64,000 nucleotides of DNA from Streptomyces sp. NBC_01268. Its GTDB lineage: Bacteria > Actinomycetota > Actinomycetes > Streptomycetales > Streptomycetaceae. Positions 49,228-56,833 of the stretch are shown piece after piece. Position 1 is the first letter of the stretch. Every line of letters starts with the position of its first letter. Below the pieces are notes generated by a model, which saw only the letters and a program-made list of their open reading frames with translations, was not told the DNA's origin and did not search any database. The stretch spans positions 7,624,001 to 7,688,000 of the forward strand of contig NZ_CP108454.1 in NCBI RefSeq assembly GCF_036240795.1. Direction: 5' to 3'. The position numbers were made by a program, and so were the translations under genes.

Positions 49228-49257
49228 CGGGGCGCCCCTGACCTCAGGGGCGCCCCG
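49228..49257. terminator. 14-bp bidirectional terminator
   Basis: CGGGGCGCCCCTGA / TCAGGGGCGCCCCG around a 2-nt centre, between the convergent hydroxylase and AlaRS-like genes. Confidence 0.8.
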
Positions 49258-49272
49258 ACGCGTCCGGGGACG

Positions 49273-50448
49273 TCACCCTTCCTGCTCCTGCCGCAGGCTC
49301 ATGACGAGCTCCCGCGGCAGTCCGTGGGTGTCGTGGAGGTAGTGCAAGTCGCCCTCGCCGAGCGGCCCTTGGAAGCGGGTGCGGTTCAGGACCTGCCGGC
49401 CGCGATCGAGGAGCCGTCCGAACCGCCGCTGCTCGTCGAGCAGCACGCCCCGGATCTCGCCGACGTCCATCCGCTGCCGGAAGTGGTCGAGGGTGTGCTC
49501 GACCAGCTCGACCGGCAGCTCCTCCAGGCTCCGGGACGGATCGCCCCGCCACAGCACGGTGAGCACCCTGCGCAGCAGGCGGCGCGGCACGTAGCCCCGC
49601 CCGGTGTTGCTCGGGTGCACGCCGTCGCCGAGGATCACCACGGCCGAGCGCAGATGGTCGTAGACCAGGCGCAGCGAGGACTCCTCCAGCGGCCACATCG
49701 GGGGCACGAGCCGGCGCCAGGGGTCGAAGACGTCGCCCTCGTACACGGACGACCGGCCCTGCAGCAGCGAGGCCAGCCGCTCCAGACCGAGCCCCGTGTC
49801 GACGTTGCGCTGCGGCAGCGGCACGAGGGAGCCGTCGTCGAGGCGGCGGTGACGCATCATCACGTGGTTCCACACCTCGACCCAGCGGTCGTCCTGGGTG
49901 GGTGTGGACCGCGGCGGGGTGTCGCCGCTCCACAGGAAGATCTCCGAGTCGGGGCCGCACGGCCCGGTCGGCCCGTTGGACCACCAGTTGTCCTCCACGG
50001 TGAGCTCCACCGGGACGCCCCGGCTCTGCCAGAACTCCAGGGAGGCGGTGTCCGGGCCGGTCCGGTCGTCGCCCCCGTGGACCGTGGCGTGCAGCAGCCC
50101 CGGATCGATGCCGAGCCCCTCGGTGAGCAGCCCGTACCCCCAGTCGAGGCTCTGCGGGCCCTCGTAGTCGCCGAGGGACCACGTGCCGAGCATCTCGAAG
50201 ACGGTCAGATGCGTGGCGTCGCCGACCTCCTCCAGATCCGTCGTGCGCAGGCAGCGCTGTACGTTGACCAGCCGCCCGCCCAGCGGATGCGGACGCCCCT
50301 CCAGGTACGGGGTGAGCGGATGCATCCCCGAGGTGGTGAACAGCACGGGGTCACCGGGCGGCGGCAGGAGCGTCGAGCCGGTGACGCGACGATGGCTGCG
50401 CTCCTCGAAGTACTCGACGAACGTGCGGACGATGTGTTCGGTCTTCAT
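49273..50448 (-). CDS. alanyl-tRNA synthetase paralogue, catalytic and tRNA-recognition regions only
   Basis: Protein of 391 residues matching the N-terminal part of class IIc alanyl-tRNA synthetase. Motif 1/2 region: 'FVEYFEERSHRRVTGSTLLPP', 'PVLFTTSGMHPLTPYL', 'QRCLRTTDLEEVGDATHLTVFEMLGTWS' (abbreviated as hallmark), then 'NWWSNGPTGPCGPDSEIF', 'WNHVMM' and motif 3 'NVDTGLGLERLASLLQG'. The tRNA-binding helical part ends in 'LHDTHGLPRELVMSL', exactly where a full AlaRS continues into its editing domain. Editing and C-Ala domains are absent with a clean stop, so this is a designed short form, not a broken gene. ATG 50448 follows AAGGAG. It may charge tRNA for a tailoring reaction, act as a resistant back-up, or regulate; none is proven. 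Confidence 0.9.
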   Translation of the reverse strand: MKTEHIVRTFVEYFEERSHRRVTGSTLLPPPGDPVLFTTSGMHPLTPYLEGRPHPLGGRLVNVQRCLRTTDLEEVGDATHLTVFEMLGTWSLGDYEGPQSLDWGYGLLTEGLGIDPGLLHATVHGGDDRTGPDTASLEFWQSRGVPVELTVEDNWWSNGPTGPCGPDSEIFLWSGDTPPRSTPTQDDRWVEVWNHVMMRHRRLDDGSLVPLPQRNVDTGLGLERLASLLQGRSSVYEGDVFDPWRRLVPPMWPLEESSLRLVYDHLRSAVVILGDGVHPSNTGRGYVPRRLLRRVLTVLWRGDPSRSLEELPVELVEHTLDHFRQRMDVGEIRGVLLDEQRRFGRLLDRGRQVLNRTRFQGPLGEGDLHYLHDTHGLPRELVMSLRQEQEG

Positions 50449-50538
50449 GGGATGACTCCTTCGCGTCACTGCAAGGGAGGCACCGGAGAACGGGGCCGGC
50501 TCGGGCGTGGGGGCCGGGGCTGGGACGCCACGAGAGAA

Positions 50539-50567
50539 CACCGGCGGACCGTTTCCGGTCGCCGGTG
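50539..50567 (-). terminator. candidate attenuator hairpin in the AlaRS-paralogue leader
   Basis: On the minus strand CACCGGCGACCG-GAAA-CGGT-C-CGCCGGTG forms a 12-bp stem with one bulged C and a GAAA loop, then TTCTCTCG. It lies 14 bases past the leader-peptide stop and 91 bases before the AlaRS-like start. Its 5' arm segment ACCGGCGA can instead pair with TCGCCGGT inside the leader ORF. Confidence 0.5.
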
Positions 50568-50580
50568 GGAGAAGAGAAGG

Positions 50581-50649
50581 TCAGGCGGCGGCAACCGGCG
50601 AGCTGGTCGCTCGTGCGGTCGCGGTGGTGTTTCGGCCGATGACGTTCAT
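50581..50649 (-). CDS. 22-residue Ala-rich leader ORF before the AlaRS paralogue
   Basis: ATG 50649 to TGA 50581 on the minus strand. It begins MNVIGRNTTATARA and ends SSPVAAA. Six of its 22 residues are Ala, and the last three sense codons are GCC GCC GCC. There is no ribosome binding site, but the A of ATG is seven bases past TATGAT, so a leaderless transcript starting at the ATG is likely. A hairpin follows the stop. This layout resembles amino-acid attenuation leaders; I infer sensing of charged tRNA-Ala. Confidence 0.45.
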   Translation of the reverse strand: MNVIGRNTTATARATSSPVAAA

Positions 50650-50656
50650 GCGGTCG

Positions 50657-50662
50657 ATCATA
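50657..50662 (-). promoter_or_regulatory. -10 element TATGAT for the leader/AlaRS-paralogue transcript
   Basis: TATGAT on the minus strand in an otherwise GC-rich region, seven bases before the leader ATG. No clear TTGAC-type -35 is seen 17-18 bases upstream. The rest of 50663-50816, up to the divergent MarR start, holds no gene that I can support. Confidence 0.5.
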
Positions 50663-50816
50663 ACGTGGGGCGTTGCCGCGCACGCGGATTTCCGTGGGGG
50701 AACGGGCGGCGGGGGAGACCGTACGTGCTCCAGGGCGGCGGTGGGCGGCTGGTTCCGTGTTCCCCGGGGTGTCCGCATAGGCTTGTCGCGTGGGTGACGC
50801 GCAGACGGAGACGATC

Positions 50817-51278
50817 GTGACGGACGAGGGCAACACGGCCGACCTGCAGCGGTTCGCGGTCGCCCTGCGGCGGACGATCGGCGAGATGAACCGCCTGGTC
50901 CACGGCTTCGCCCTGAACGAGGGTCTGCATCCCACCGACGTCCACGCGCTGGCGTTCGTGCTCGACCACCCGGACACGGCCACCCCCGGACTCCTCAGGG
51001 AGCACCTGGGTCTCACGTCCGGCGCGGTGACCGCGTGCCTCGACCGCCTGGAGAAGGCCGGACACATCCGGCGCAGCCGGGCCGCGGACGACCGCAGGGT
51101 GGTGCGCATCCACTACGCCCCGGGAGCGCGAGCCTCGGCGAGGGCCCACTTCCTGCCGCTCGCCCAGGCCGCGGGCCGTGCGCGCGAGCGGTTCAGCGGC
51201 GACGAACTCGCCGTCGTCCTGCGGTATCTGGACGCCCTGAACGAGGAGCTCGGCGCGTTGCGCGCCCCGCGCCGCTGA
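50817..51278 (+). CDS. MarR family transcriptional regulator
   Basis: Winged-helix regulator of about 153 residues. The recognition region is 'REHLGLTSGAVTACLDRLEKAGHIRRS', shortened here to its LTSGAVTACLDRLE helix, followed by the wing 'ADDRRVVRIHYAP'. GTG 50817 has GGAG six bases upstream; a GTG at 50790 is in frame without one. It diverges from the AlaRS-paralogue leader and is convergent with a flavin oxidoreductase. A TATCTC-N9-GAGATA palindrome in front of the MMPL gene 1.6 kb away is a possible target (speculative). Confidence 0.9.
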   Translation: MTDEGNTADLQRFAVALRRTIGEMNRLVHGFALNEGLHPTDVHALAFVLDHPDTATPGLLREHLGLTSGAVTACLDRLEKAGHIRRSRAADDRRVVRIHYAPGARASARAHFLPLAQAAGRARERFSGDELAVVLRYLDALNEELGALRAPRR

Positions 51279-51326
51279 GCCACGGCCACGCCGCCGGGGT
51301 GCTCTTCCGTCCGGATGCCGTGCCGC

Positions 51327-52583
51327 TCAGGCCGCACCCGAGCGGAGGTCGTCCAGGACCGTGCGGGCCGCCCGCGCTCCGGACGCCAGCGCGCCCTGGA
51401 GGGAGGCGGTCGCCCGGTGGTCCCCGCAGGTGTACCGGCCGGGCGCCCAGCGCGCGGTGCGGGCCAGCGGCGTCGGGCCCGGCATGGCCGGCAGGGCGTC
51501 GGCGACCGTGACGTGGTGGACCAGCTCCCAGCCGCTCGTGTCGACGCCGTACACGTCGCCCAGGTCGCGCTGGACGGCGGCCGCGTCGGCCGCGCCGGCG
51601 GAGCCGAGCACCGACGTGGACACCAGCGCCCGGCCGTCGGTGGAGAACCCGGGCTGGACGGCGGTCAGGACGCAGGTGTTGAGGAACCTGCGCCGGGAGT
51701 CGACGACGAGGACGGGTTCCTCCAGCGGAGGCCGGGCGGCCGCGTGGTACAGCGTCGTCACCGTCCGGCCGTCCGGTACGCGCAGCCCCGGGAGCAGCTC
51801 CGCCGCGGCCCGTTGGCCGGTCGCGACGACGACCGTCCGTGAGGGCACCTCGCGGCCGTCCGCGAGGGTCACGCCCCCGGGCGTCACGGCGGAGACGGGG
51901 GTGGCCGTGCGCAGCACGCGCGGCGGCAGTCGCGACGCGAGCTGGGCGGGTACCGCGCCGATCCCCCCGGCGGGCAGGCAGAGGGTGCCGCGCAGCATGC
52001 TCCGCCACACCAGGTGGAAGAAGCGCGCCGAGGTCTCCAGGCGGTCCTCCAGGAAGACGCCGGAGAGGAACGGGCGGAAGAACGTCTCCACCAGTCGCGG
52101 TGACACGCCCGCCGCCGCCAGGGCGTCGCGGGTCGTGCCGTCGGCGCCGTGGCGCAGCACGGACGCCGGTGCCAGGGCGTCCCGGGCCGACAGCGCGGAG
52201 AGGGCGAGCAGGTCGCGTCCGGACGCGAGCCGCCCGGGGAGCATGTCCCGGATCCGCCTCGGACGCCGGCTCGGGTCCGTGAACCGGCGCAACCCGTCCT
52301 CCGTGTGCACGAGCACCCCGGGGGTGAACGGCCGCAGCCGCAGTGCCTTGAGCTCCATGCGGCGCTTCACCTGGGGGTACGCGGTGTTGAAGACCTGGAA
52401 GCCGCGGTCCACGGTGAAGCCGGCCACCCGGTCGGTGCGCATCCGCCCGCCGACCTCGTCGCCGGCTTCCACGAGCAGCACCCGCAGCCCCGCCGCGCAC
52501 AGGTCGCCGGCGCAGGCGAGCCCGGCGGCGCCCGCTCCGACGACCACCACGTCGTAGGGTCCGCTGTCCTTCGTCCTCGCCAT
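51327..52583 (-). CDS. FAD-dependent amine-oxidase/desaturase-like oxidoreductase
   Basis: Flavoprotein of 418 residues. The N-terminal Rossmann motif is 'YDVVVVGAGAAGLACAGDLCAAG' (key residues GAGAAG), then 'EVGGRMRTDRVAGFTVDRGFQ' as in the protoporphyrinogen oxidase/phytoene desaturase superfamily. The C-terminal FAD motif is 'RYTCGDHRATASLQGALASG'. ATG 52583 follows AAGGAGG with perfect spacing, so the longer frame from 52817 is rejected. Substrate unknown; a terpenoid, amine or polyene is typical of the family. Confidence 0.88.
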   Translation of the reverse strand: MARTKDSGPYDVVVVGAGAAGLACAGDLCAAGLRVLLVEAGDEVGGRMRTDRVAGFTVDRGFQVFNTAYPQVKRRMELKALRLRPFTPGVLVHTEDGLRRFTDPSRRPRRIRDMLPGRLASGRDLLALSALSARDALAPASVLRHGADGTTRDALAAAGVSPRLVETFFRPFLSGVFLEDRLETSARFFHLVWRSMLRGTLCLPAGGIGAVPAQLASRLPPRVLRTATPVSAVTPGGVTLADGREVPSRTVVVATGQRAAAELLPGLRVPDGRTVTTLYHAAARPPLEEPVLVVDSRRRFLNTCVLTAVQPGFSTDGRALVSTSVLGSAGAADAAAVQRDLGDVYGVDTSGWELVHHVTVADALPAMPGPTPLARTARWAPGRYTCGDHRATASLQGALASGARAARTVLDDLRSGAA

Positions 52584-52843
52584 CCCGTCCTCCTTCGGTC
52601 CGGACTCCCGGTCCCGGTGCCCGCCGTCCCGCATCCGTCCGTGCCGGGTGTTCCGTCGCGCCACCCCGTACTCCTTCGCCCCGGAGGCGGTCGACGGATG
52701 CGGCGGGCGCCACGGCCAACCGGCGGATTCCGCTCCGGCCGCATCCACGACGCACCGATGTACGGAACAGGGGGTGTCGCGCGGGCCCGGTCCGCCCTGC
52801 GGGCAGGGCGGCTCCACGGACCCCCTCGGGCGCCGTGGTTCAA

Positions 52844-52864
52844 TATCTCTCGATTATTGAGATA
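52844..52864. promoter_or_regulatory. candidate MarR-type operator upstream of the MMPL gene
   Basis: TATCTC-N9-GAGATA, with the inner TCTCGATTATTGAGA nearly palindromic, 31 bases before the MMPL start. A related half-element ATCAAGAGAT follows at 52872-52881. This is the most AT-rich patch in the area. Confidence 0.55.
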
Positions 52865-52895
52865 GTCGACCATCAAGAGATTGTGGGGCCGCTCC

Positions 52896-54971
52896 ATGTC
52901 CACACCCGCGCGCTGGGCGAGCAGGCTGCTGCCCCTGCTGGTGCTCGTCGTCTGGCTCGCCGTCGGAGGCGGGCTCGGCCCCTACGCGGGCAAGCTGGGG
53001 GAGGTGGCCACCAACGACCAGGCCGCCTTCCTGCCCCGGAGCGCCGAGTCCACGCAGGTCCTGCGGGCCCAGGAGGCGTTCCGCCAGGAGGAGACCCTTC
53101 CCGCCCTGGTCCTGTGGACCGCCGAGGACGGCGGCACCGTCGACCCGTCCGCGCGGGCCGCCGCCACCCGGGCACTGGCCTCCCTCAAGGGCGCCGAGGG
53201 CGTCGTCGGCGCACCCTCCCCGGCCTTCCCGTCCGAGGACGGCGAAGCGCTGCGCGGCGTCGTCCAGCTACGGCCCGACCTCGGCGACGGACTGCCCACC
53301 GTGCTGGAGGAGATCGACGCGGCGGCGTCCGCCGTGCCGGGCACCCGAGCGTGGCTGGGCGGCCCCGCCGCGACCCGGGCCGACCTCGGCGACGCGTTCG
53401 CGGGCATCGACGGCCTCCTGCTGGTCGTCGCACTCGTCGCCGTCCTGACGATCCTGCTCCTGGTCTACCGGAGCGTCCTGCTCCCGGTGCTCATCATCGT
53501 CGGCGCCGTGTTCGCCCTGGGACTCGCCTGCGCCGTCGTCTACGTCCTGGCCGACCACGGCATCGTCCGGGTCGACGGCCAGGTACAGGGCATCCTGTCC
53601 ATCCTGGTCATCGGCGCCGCCACCGACTACGCCCTGCTCCTCGCCGCCCGCTACCGCGAGGAACTGGGCGCCCGTGACGGTGATCGCGTACCCGCCATGC
53701 GGGCCGCCCTCAAGCAGTCCTTCGGCCCGATCGTGGCCAGCGCCGCCACGGTCGCGCTCGGCCTGCTGGCCCTGCTCTTCAGCGACCTCACCAACAACCG
53801 CGCCCTCGGCCCCGTCGGCGCCATCGGCATCGCCTGCGCCGTCCTGAGCGCGGTGACCTTCCTGCCCGCCGCCCTCGTCCTGCTCGGCCGCGCCGCGTAC
53901 TGGCCGGCCCGCCCCAGGGCCACGGCGGACGGCGAGGCGGCCCACCCCGCCTGGCGCAAGGTCGCGGCGCTCGTCGACCGCGCACCCCGCAAGGTCTGGG
54001 CGGCGTCCCTCGCGGCACTCCTCGCCTGCGCCGCCTTCTCCATCACCCTCGACTCCAAGGGGGTGCCGCTCGACGAGATCTTCGTCAACGACGCGCCGTC
54101 CGTCACCGCTCAGGAGCGCCTGAGCCGGCACTTCCCCGGCGGCGCCGGCAACCCCGCCGTCGTCATCGCCGACGCGGACGCCGCGCAAGAGGTGCGCACG
54201 GCGGCCGAAGGCGTCGACGGCGTCGCCTCCGCCACCCTCTTCGCCGTCCCCGGCACGTCGCGGCCGCTCGTCGCCGACGGGCGCGTCCGGGTCGACGTGA
54301 CCCTCGCCGACGCGGCGGACTCCGACGCCGCCAAGAAGACCGTCGCCGCGCTGCGCACCACCCTGCACGCGGTCCCCGGCGCCGACGCCCTCGTCGGCGG
54401 CACGACGGCCCAGCAGTACGACACCCAGGTCACGGCCGAACGGGACAGGAAGCTCATCGTCCCCGTCGTGCTGGCGATCATCCTGGTGATCCTGGTCGGA
54501 CTGCTGCGCTCGCTGCTGCTGCCCGTGCTCCTGGTGGCCACCGTCGCGCTCAACTTCCTGGCGACGCTGGGCGTCTCGGCCCTCGTCTTCGGGCACGTCT
54601 TCGGGTTCACCGGCACCGACTCGGCCGTCCCGCTGTACGGCTTCGTCTTCCTGGTCGCCCTCGGCGTCGACTACAACATCTTCCTCATGTCGCGGGTGCG
54701 CGAGGAGACGGAGCTGCACGGCACCCGCGAGGGCCTGCGCCGGGGTCTGGTCGCCACCGGCGGGGTCATCACCTCGGCCGGTGTCGTCCTCGCCGCGACC
54801 TTCGCGGCGCTGGGCGTGATCCCGCTGGCGTTCCTCGTCCAGATCGCCTTCATCGTCGCCTTCGGCGTCCTGCTCGACACCCTCGTCGTCCGGTCGCTCC
54901 TCGTGCCGGCCCTCGTCCGGGACATCGGCCCCGCGGTCTGGTGGCCGGGCGCACTGCGCCACCGGCCCTGA
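52896..54971 (+). CDS. MMPL family RND-type transporter
   Basis: Membrane transporter of 691 residues with the two-fold MMPL plan: one helix, a ~130-residue extracytoplasmic domain, five helices, then the same again. Hallmarks are 'ILSILVIGAATDYALLLAARYREEL' in the first half and 'FLVALGVDYNIFLMSRVREETE' in the second; both contain the Asp-Tyr pair of the proton relay. ATG 52896 is preferred over a TTG at 52881. Relatives export lipids, siderophores or drugs. The strong palindrome upstream implies inducible expression. Confidence 0.92.
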   Translation: MSTPARWASRLLPLLVLVVWLAVGGGLGPYAGKLGEVATNDQAAFLPRSAESTQVLRAQEAFRQEETLPALVLWTAEDGGTVDPSARAAATRALASLKGAEGVVGAPSPAFPSEDGEALRGVVQLRPDLGDGLPTVLEEIDAAASAVPGTRAWLGGPAATRADLGDAFAGIDGLLLVVALVAVLTILLLVYRSVLLPVLIIVGAVFALGLACAVVYVLADHGIVRVDGQVQGILSILVIGAATDYALLLAARYREELGARDGDRVPAMRAALKQSFGPIVASAATVALGLLALLFSDLTNNRALGPVGAIGIACAVLSAVTFLPAALVLLGRAAYWPARPRATADGEAAHPAWRKVAALVDRAPRKVWAASLAALLACAAFSITLDSKGVPLDEIFVNDAPSVTAQERLSRHFPGGAGNPAVVIADADAAQEVRTAAEGVDGVASATLFAVPGTSRPLVADGRVRVDVTLADAADSDAAKKTVAALRTTLHAVPGADALVGGTTAQQYDTQVTAERDRKLIVPVVLAIILVILVGLLRSLLLPVLLVATVALNFLATLGVSALVFGHVFGFTGTDSAVPLYGFVFLVALGVDYNIFLMSRVREETELHGTREGLRRGLVATGGVITSAGVVLAATFAALGVIPLAFLVQIAFIVAFGVLLDTLVVRSLLVPALVRDIGPAVWWPGALRHRP

Positions 54972-55044
54972 CCCACAGAGGGCCGGGCCGTACGGGCGGG
55001 GGCGTGCGGCGGTCCCCGCCCGGCACCGGCGACGGGAGGGAACC

Positions 55045-55070
55045 GTCTCCGGGGCCTGGGGCCCGGAGAC
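55045..55070. terminator. 9-bp bidirectional terminator
   Basis: GTCTCCGGG / CCCGGAGAC with an 8-nt loop, two bases from the stop of the binding-protein gene and 74 bases after the convergent MMPL stop. Confidence 0.6.
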
Positions 55071-55072
55071 CG

Positions 55073-56350
55073 TTACCCCTGTTGCGCCGCGTCCCGGACC
55101 TGCTCGGCGATGTCCTCCAGCACGGCCTTCGGGTCGGCGGACGGGGCGACGGCCTTGCCGATGTTCCGCTTGATGGTGTCGCTGGCCCGCAACCAGGAGG
55201 GGTCGTCGACCGGGTAGAGGCGGGCCGTGCGCAGCGCGGTCAGGAACTGCTCGGCCCCGGGATCCGTCGCGGCGTCCCGGGAGGCCTGGGTGGCGGACAC
55301 CGTCGAGGGCAGCAGGTGGTAGCGACCGGCGAACGCGGTGAGGTTCTCGTCCTCGTAGACGAAGTCCAGGAAGGAGCCCACGAGTTCGCGGTTGCCGTCG
55401 TGCTTGAACGCCATCATCCAGTCGGCGACCCCCACCGACGGTGGAGTCTCCCGGCCGCTCAGCGCGTCCGACACCGGCATGGTCAGCGTGCCGACCCTCA
55501 TGCCCTTCGCCCGCGCCTCGTGGAGGAGGGAGGGGTAGCCGTTGACCATGCCGACGTCGCCGCGCAGGAAGGCGTCGAAGGCGTCCTGCCGGTCGAGCCG
55601 GGCGGGCGGTACCGGGCCGGTGAGCTTCGGCGTGACCAGGTTGTCCCTGATCCAGCGGAACGTCTGCGTGTTCTGCGCGGACGCGATGCTGTAGCTGCCG
55701 CTGTTGTCGGTGTATCCGCCGCCGTTGCTCAGTTCCCAGATCAGCGCTTCGGCGTGCGCCTCCTCGGGGCCGAGCGGCAGGGCGTACGGGTAGAGCACGC
55801 CCTCCTCCTTCAGCGCCTCGGCCGACTCCTTCAGCTCCGACCAGGTCCGGGGCGGTTCCGTTCCGGCCTTCTCGAACAACTCCTTGTTGTAGAAGAGCAG
55901 TCGGCTGCTGGCCACGAAAGGCAGGCCGTAGAGGGTGTAGTCGACCGAGCCGGCCTCCCGGAGCGGAGGAAGGAAGTTCGCCTCCGACCTGACCGACAGC
56001 ACCTCGTCGGCGGAGTACAGGCGGTCCTGCGCGGCGAAGTCGGAGTACGCGCCCATCAGGGCCACGTCCGGGGCGTCGTTCTCCTTCACCATGCGCGTGA
56101 CCTCGCGGTCGATGTCGGCCCACGGGTAGAGCGTCACCTCGACCGTCTTCCCGGGGTGGGCGGCGGCGAAGGCGGCGGTCAGCTTGTCCCAGTACACCTT
56201 GGAGCTCGTCGCCGGCCTGTCGCCGTACTCGGGGACCACCAGGCGCAGCGTCGTCCCTTCGCTCCCGGACGAGCCGCAGGCGGTGAGGAGGGAGCCCAGG
56301 AGTCCGCATGCGGCCAGGGAGGCGGCGATGCCGGAGATTCTTGGTCGCAC
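55073..56350 (-). CDS. orphan extracellular sugar-binding lipoprotein
   Basis: Solute-binding protein family 1, 425 residues. The lipobox 'GSLLTACGSSG' is followed by 'LRLVVPEYGDRP', 'TVEVTLYPWADIDREVTRMV', 'YGLPFVASSRLLFYNKELFEKAG' and 'SVGVADWMMAFKHDGNRELV'. GTG 56350 follows AGAGGAAA. No permease or ATPase gene adjoins it, so it must work with a transporter encoded elsewhere or act as a sensor. It is only distantly similar to the binding protein at 20079. Confidence 0.9.
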   Translation of the reverse strand: MRPRISGIAASLAACGLLGSLLTACGSSGSEGTTLRLVVPEYGDRPATSSKVYWDKLTAAFAAAHPGKTVEVTLYPWADIDREVTRMVKENDAPDVALMGAYSDFAAQDRLYSADEVLSVRSEANFLPPLREAGSVDYTLYGLPFVASSRLLFYNKELFEKAGTEPPRTWSELKESAEALKEEGVLYPYALPLGPEEAHAEALIWELSNGGGYTDNSGSYSIASAQNTQTFRWIRDNLVTPKLTGPVPPARLDRQDAFDAFLRGDVGMVNGYPSLLHEARAKGMRVGTLTMPVSDALSGRETPPSVGVADWMMAFKHDGNRELVGSFLDFVYEDENLTAFAGRYHLLPSTVSATQASRDAATDPGAEQFLTALRTARLYPVDDPSWLRASDTIKRNIGKAVAPSADPKAVLEDIAEQVRDAAQQG

Positions 56351-56833
56351 GGATATTTCCTCTGGATCTTTTTGGACAGTGCGTCCGGAATCCTCTCCCG
56401 GTCCCGGGGTGTATTTCGCCCCCTACTGGCGGGTTGTAGTGAGAGATCCAAGCGGGTCCATTCCGAATGGTGCTTTCCGATATACCCGACGTCCTCTGTG
56501 GGCCACGCCCTTTCGCGACGTCGCGCGTGCCGCGGGTGCCGTGCCGAGTGGTTGCCCGCACCCGGTACGGGGGCGCCCCGCGCCATTCGAGCGGGAAGGC
56601 GATCCGACGCAGTGCCTCGTCGGGGGTCACGGCAGCGGGTTCCACCGGTGGCGTCGACGAGCTCACCGGTGATGCGCGTCCATGTGGTCCGGCCGCCCGG
56701 ATTGTCGACGCGTAGCCGGTCCCGGCGAGAAGAGCCGTGCGGACGACCCGGCTCGCCCCGCACGGCCGGTCGGCGATCAGGGGGCCCGGGGCCGTGGAGT
56801 GCGCGGCGCACCCCGGCATAGGAGCCTGGTGGT
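56351..56833. other. 483-base divergent region
   Basis: It separates the orphan binding-protein gene from the PP2C gene and contains their promoters. Apart from a short PHP-protein remnant at 56553-56630, I see no gene in it. AT-rich stretches near 56351-56480 are the likely promoter zone of the binding protein. Confidence 0.5.
56553..56630 (-). pseudogene. N-terminal fragment of a PHP/HhH (PolX-like) protein
   Basis: From a GTG at 56630 the frame reads 'VTPDEALRRIAFPLEWRG' then 'APPYRVRA', which matches the conserved opening of helix-hairpin-helix/PHP-domain proteins ('ALRRIAFLLER...YRVRAF' as I remember it). Similarity stops after ~26 codons, and the following residues are low-complexity. 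The rest of the gene is absent, so this is a deletion relic. The match is short, which limits confidence. Confidence 0.4.

Noticed and set aside
53268..56819. An 1183-codon minus-strand frame
   Set aside because: It covers the MMPL gene antisense and the binding-protein gene out of frame. Only ~26 codons near its start look like real homology, kept as a PHP relic.
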